Shown in pieces: positions 61,115-64,000 of a stretch of DNA of 64,000 nucleotides. This DNA is from G965232465 sp965276005 (GTDB lineage Bacteria > Pseudomonadota > Alphaproteobacteria > JAQWUY01): the NCBI GenBank assembly GCA_965276005.1, contig OZ254962.1, positions 2,108,001-2,172,000 of the forward strand, written 5' to 3'. How positions within the stretch are numbered: position 1 is the first letter of the stretch; the number at the start of each line of letters is the position of its first letter. The notes under the pieces were generated by a model. That model had not been told where the DNA came from and ran no database searches. It saw nothing but the letters and a program-made list of their open reading frames with translations. The position numbers and the translations under genes were made by a program.

Positions 61115-61177
61115 TTAAAACCCCAACAGCCATAAGACACCAATCGCAATAAACAATAATATAAGTAAATATTTCAT
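61115..61177 (-). CDS. 20-residue hydrophobic peptide
   Basis: Codes for MKYLLILLFI followed by AIGVLWLLGF and a stop. A single transmembrane helix ending LWLLGF is reminiscent of the lmo0937/DUF5670-type mini membrane proteins. GAAAGGGAT lies about 11 bases upstream. It begins the series of minus-strand genes toward 60236, ending three bases before the next start. Confidence 0.4.
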   Translation of the reverse strand: MKYLLILLFIAIGVLWLLGF

Positions 61178-61232
61178 AATGTCATATCCCTTTCTCGTAC
61201 TTCACTGAGACACAACCTACAGACAAAAAATC

Positions 61233-61286
61233 AGGTAGCGTACTCGTAAAACAAACTACAGTGCGAACTCTATGAGTACGCTACCT
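61233..61286 (-). terminator. 13-bp hairpin with T6 tail
   Basis: AGGTAGCGTACTC (61233-61245) is a perfect inverted copy of GAGTACGCTACCT (61274-61286). On the minus strand the stem is followed by GATTTTTTG. It would end transcripts coming from the small gene at 61334-61482. Confidence 0.75.
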
Positions 61287-61333
61287 AGCTATCTACATTA
61301 ACACTAATTTTTATAAAATTATATCAACCATTG

Positions 61334-61482
61334 TTAATCATCATCATAATCACTACCTTTAAATTCTGGATGATTAGGATTTAATTGATTGGCACGATTA
61401 TTTTTATTTTTCTTAAAAACAGGATCCAATGGGTTGTTGGCTCTGCTACGGTCTTTGTTAGCTTGCTTTTTTTATCTGTCAT
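61334..61482 (-). pseudogene. Small hydrophilic protein gene interrupted by a -1 frameshift at an A7 run
   Basis: An ATG at 61482 has AAGGAG eight bases upstream. After MTDKK the frame meets seven A (T run 61467-61473 on the plus strand). Reading on in frame gives a short nonsense peptide. Slipping by -1 gives 42 coherent codons that include NNPLDPVFKKNKNNRANQLN, then PNHPEFKGSDYDDD and a stop at 61334. A terminator follows. It is either frameshift-expressed, slippage-variable, or recently broken. Confidence 0.45.
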
Positions 61483-61585
61483 AATAAAATCTCCTTCTTT
61501 TGTTAAATTTTTTTAGGGCAAAAAACACCCCAAGGATATGGTAGTCCAAAAAACGCATTTTGTCAATAAGAAAAATGTATAAAAA

Positions 61586-62020
61586 TTAAGAATACAATGA
61601 AATTGCCCGATTTTCAAACGCCTGTACCATTTTTTCTACCGCATTGCCGAACAAGGGAGTTAGTATTTTGTCTAGGATTCGGTTTTTGAATTCGAATTCT
61701 ATGTGAAAATCTACTTGGCATTGGGTGTCGCCATCTGGTTTGAAAATCCATGTGTTGTGTAGGTGTTTGAAGGGACCATCTCGATAGTATACTTCGATGG
61801 TGTGTGTGTCCGCATTGTATACTACACGACTGGTAAAGCGTTCGGTTCTGCCTTTAAAGCCTATGCACATTTGGGCGGTTATTTGGTTTTTGGTGTGTGT
61901 CAGTATGCGTAACCCGTCGCACCATGGTAGGAATTCGGGGTATTTTTCTATGTCTAGTACCAACTGGTACATCTGTGCGGCACTGAACGGTAGGGGGCGG
62001 ATTTCTGTGTGTTTAGGCAT
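61586..62020 (-). CDS. COQ10/RatA-type START-domain protein
   Basis: 144 residues. FSAAQMYQLVLDIEKYPEFLPWCDGL at the N-terminus and the C-terminal helix ILTPLFGNAVEKMVQAFENR are typical of the polyketide-cyclase/COQ10 family. It probably binds ubiquinone. Its start overlaps the lipA end by eight bases. The lpd-lipA-coq10 order is conserved in Alphaproteobacteria. Confidence 0.92.
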   Translation of the reverse strand: MPKHTEIRPLPFSAAQMYQLVLDIEKYPEFLPWCDGLRILTHTKNQITAQMCIGFKGRTERFTSRVVYNADTHTIEVYYRDGPFKHLHNTWIFKPDGDTQCQVDFHIEFEFKNRILDKILTPLFGNAVEKMVQAFENRAISLYS

Positions 62021-63005
62021 TTTGGGCTATTTTTTCTGCACGGGCTTTGCGTAATGCTTCGAAGTCGTCGCCGGCGTGGTAGGATGACCGGGTTAGTGGC
62101 GTTGCCGATACCAGTAAAAACCCTTTGGAGCGGGCTTTTGCTGCCAATGTTTCGAATTGTTGCGGGGTCATAAAGCGGTCTACCACACTGTGTTTTACCG
62201 TTGGTTGCAAGTACTGCCCGGCGGTCATAAAGTCCACATCTGCCGCCCGTAAATCGTCCATCATTTGCGACAGCTCCATATCGCTTTCGCCCAGCCCTAC
62301 CATAAAACCGGATTTTGTAAATATGCTTGGGTCGAGCTGTTTTACCGTTGCCAGTAATTGCAACGAAGTAAAATACCTTGCCCCCGGTCGTATGGTTGGG
62401 TACAGTCTAGGTACAGTTTCGATGTTGTGGTTAAACACATCGGGTTTTGCGGCGACAACCACTTCCACCGCTCCGGGTTTGCCTTTAAAATCGGGGGTTA
62501 AGACTTCGATGGTTGTATGCGGGTTGCGTTTGCGACATGCTCGAATGGTTTCCGCATAATGTGCCGCCCCGCCGTCTGTTAAGTCGTCCCTGTCGACAGA
62601 GGTAATCACCACATGTTTTAACCCCAATTTATACACGGTTTCGGCGACATTAAACGGTTCGAAGGGGCTTAATGCTCCCGGTTTGCCGGTTGCCACATTG
62701 CAAAACGAACAGGCACGGGTGCAAATGCCGCCCATAATCATCATTGTGGCGTGTTTCTTTTCCCAACATTCGCCAATATTGGGACAGCCCGCCTCTTCAC
62801 ACACGGTGGTTAGGTTGTGGGATCGCACCACATCTCTAGTTTCCCTATAGCCCTTCGAAACAGGGGCTTTAACACGAATCCAATCGGGTTTTCGCCGTAT
62901 GGGATTGTCGGGGCGGTGGCGTTTTTCCGGGTGCCGTTGTGCCCGTTGCTTGGGGGCAACTTTGATGTCATCGGGTGAAAAATCGGGTGAATGTGTGGTA
63001 CGCAT
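62013..63005 (-). CDS. lipA: Lipoyl synthase
   Basis: 330 residues. The auxiliary cluster motif CEEAGCPNIGECW and the radical-SAM motif CTRACSFCNVATG are both intact. The C-terminal SSYHAGD provides the conserved Ser ligand. It inserts sulphurs into octanoyl groups of the PDH and OGDH E2 subunits. It follows lpd by 26 bases. Confidence 0.96.
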   Translation of the reverse strand: MRTTHSPDFSPDDIKVAPKQRAQRHPEKRHRPDNPIRRKPDWIRVKAPVSKGYRETRDVVRSHNLTTVCEEAGCPNIGECWEKKHATMMIMGGICTRACSFCNVATGKPGALSPFEPFNVAETVYKLGLKHVVITSVDRDDLTDGGAAHYAETIRACRKRNPHTTIEVLTPDFKGKPGAVEVVVAAKPDVFNHNIETVPRLYPTIRPGARYFTSLQLLATVKQLDPSIFTKSGFMVGLGESDMELSQMMDDLRAADVDFMTAGQYLQPTVKHSVVDRFMTPQQFETLAAKARSKGFLLVSATPLTRSSYHAGDDFEALRKARAEKIAQNA

Positions 63006-63031
63006 ACTATAACCTTATAGCCCCATGCCCG

Positions 63032-64000
63032 TTAAAAATGAATCGCCCGTTCGTAAGCGGCAAGGACAGATTCATGCACCATTTCCGATAATGTTGGGTG
63101 GGGAAACACGGTGTGCATCAGCTCTTGTTCGGTGGTTTCTAAAGCCTGTGCCACACTAAACGAGGCGATAAGCTCCGTAACTTCCGCCCCGATCATATGT
63201 GCCCCCAACAGGGCACCGGTTTTTGCATCGAACACGGTTTTAATCAGACCTTGATCCTCGCCAAGGGCAATCGCTTTGCCGTTTGCCATAAACGGGAATT
63301 TTCCTATTTTTACGGGGATTTTTTTTGCCTTTGCCTGTGCTTCGGTTAAACCGACACTGGCAATTTGCGGGTGGCAATAGGTACAACCGGGAATACGATC
63401 CGTATCAAGAGGATGTACGCCCTTGACGCCGGCGATTTTTTCTACACAAATGACCCCTTCGTGTTCCGCTTTGTGGGCAAGCCACGGGGCACCCGCCACA
63501 TCGCCGATAGCGTACACGCCCTTTTCGCCCGTTTGCGACCACTCATCGGTTACAATATGGGTGCCATCGACCTTGATGTTGGTGCCTTCGAGTCCGATAT
63601 TTTCCACATTGCCGACAATACCCACTGCAGAAATTAGGCGATCCGCTTTAATCACTTCGCCATTGTCTAGGGTAATGTCCATATCGTGCGTATTTTTTTG
63701 AATATTTTTAATGCCGGTTTTGGTGAAAAATGTCATGCCTTGTTTTTCAAATTCTTTTTGGGCAAGGGCAGAAATTTCCGCATCTTCGACCGGCAAAATA
63801 CGGTCTTGTACTTCGACTACAGTCACATGGCTACCGAAAGCATTAAAGAAGCTGGCAAATTCGATGCCAATGGCACCGGATCCCAACACCACCAAGTTTT
63901 TTGGCAGGGTATCGGCAATGAGAGCCTCCTTGTAAGACCAAATAAATGTGCCATCCGGTTCGATTCCCGGCAGCACCCTTGCCCGTGCCCCTGTGGCAAG
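63032..64000 (-). CDS. lpd: Dihydrolipoyl dehydrogenase (5' part beyond the right edge)
   Basis: 323 residues visible; the frame continues off the right end, starting LATGARARVLPG, so the FAD-binding N-terminus and redox disulphide lie outside. GSGAIGIEFASFFNAFG is the NAD-binding site. GVYAIGDVAGAPWLAHKAEH binds FAD. AHMIGAEVTELI and HPHPT-like VFPHPTLSEMVHE hold the catalytic His-Glu pair. It is the E3 component, probably of pyruvate dehydrogenase. Confidence 0.95.
   Translation of the reverse strand, partial: LATGARARVLPGIEPDGTFIWSYKEALIADTLPKNLVVLGSGAIGIEFASFFNAFGSHVTVVEVQDRILPVEDAEISALAQKEFEKQGMTFFTKTGIKNIQKNTHDMDITLDNGEVIKADRLISAVGIVGNVENIGLEGTNIKVDGTHIVTDEWSQTGEKGVYAIGDVAGAPWLAHKAEHEGVICVEKIAGVKGVHPLDTDRIPGCTYCHPQIASVGLTEAQAKAKKIPVKIGKFPFMANGKAIALGEDQGLIKTVFDAKTGALLGAHMIGAEVTELIASFSVAQALETTEQELMHTVFPHPTLSEMVHESVLAAYERAIHF

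Overview
The window is a piece of an alphaproteobacterial chromosome. The strongest evidence is gene order. dusB-ntrB-ntrC-ntrY-ntrX-trkA-dat-hfq-hflX runs in the order typical of Rhodospirillales-like Alphaproteobacteria. So does lpd-lipA-coq10 next to cinA-pgpA-ispF, the divergent coq9/rpsU pair, and rluD-rpoH. Protein content agrees: a sigma-32 with an intact RpoH box, an alpha-type DksA, an NtrX without GAFTGA, and a COQ9 homologue. The DNA is moderately AT-rich, with structured repeats, simple-sequence tracts and at least one collapsed operon. This suggests a host-associated or mildly eroding genome, but I cannot name a genus. Respiration is aerobic and ubiquinone-based (cyo bo3 oxidase, heme O synthase, COQ9, COQ10-like protein). 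Sodium handling is indicated by NhaD.

Layout. 1-1095: C-terminus of a large filamentous-haemagglutinin-like surface protein. 1.3-2.0 kb: two truncated, deletion-joined sugar-acid catabolic genes. 2.2-7.8 kb: DUF2390 gene, rpoH, rluD, lytic transglycosylase, UDG-like gene and trmL on the minus strand, with a tiny plus-strand membrane peptide between rluD and slt. 8.0-10.25 kb: MFS transporter and two unknown membrane proteins. 10.4-16 kb: cyoABCDE operon with a perfect FNR box upstream. 16.1-17.3 kb: orphan HsdS. 17.4-23.4 kb: branched-chain amino-acid-type ABC transporter with two paralogous binding proteins. 23.6-25.4 kb: coq9, rpsU, dksA, flanked by repeats. 25.8-35.8 kb: ornithine cyclodeaminase, ppk, metK (behind a pseudoknot leader), a putative Mn/heavy-metal exporter, nhaD, a HlyD-like protein and a Zn homocysteine methyltransferase. 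35.8-37.5 kb: a compact DUF488/DUF488/dual-OB operon. 37.6-40.8 kb: TAXI binding protein, small helical protein, Gfo/Idh oxidoreductase, folE, DUF3253. 40.8-43.6 kb: two stand-alone inverse-autotransporter-like barrels, gpt, yidD. 43.7-47.4 kb: aspA and groESL, separated by a 105-bp palindrome. 47.4-58.7 kb: hflX to dusB. 58.8-64 kb: ispF, pgpA, cinA, then a small accessory block inserted into an otherwise conserved neighbourhood, then coq10, lipA and lpd (cut by the right edge).

Working together. rpoH and a sigma-32-like promoter in front of groES give a heat-shock circuit within the window. ntrBC/ntrYX with trkA and hfq form a nitrogen/redox/potassium regulatory cluster. metK and the homocysteine methyltransferase are both methyl-cycle genes. 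The candidate novel items are the pseudoknot sequestering the metK ribosome-binding site, the DUF488/dual-OB operon, the MntR-like palindrome at the exporter promoter, the stand-alone barrels, the 147-bp and 105-bp structured repeats, and the small frameshifted gene in the cinA-coq10 block. No tRNA, rRNA, CRISPR array or complete insertion sequence was recognised.
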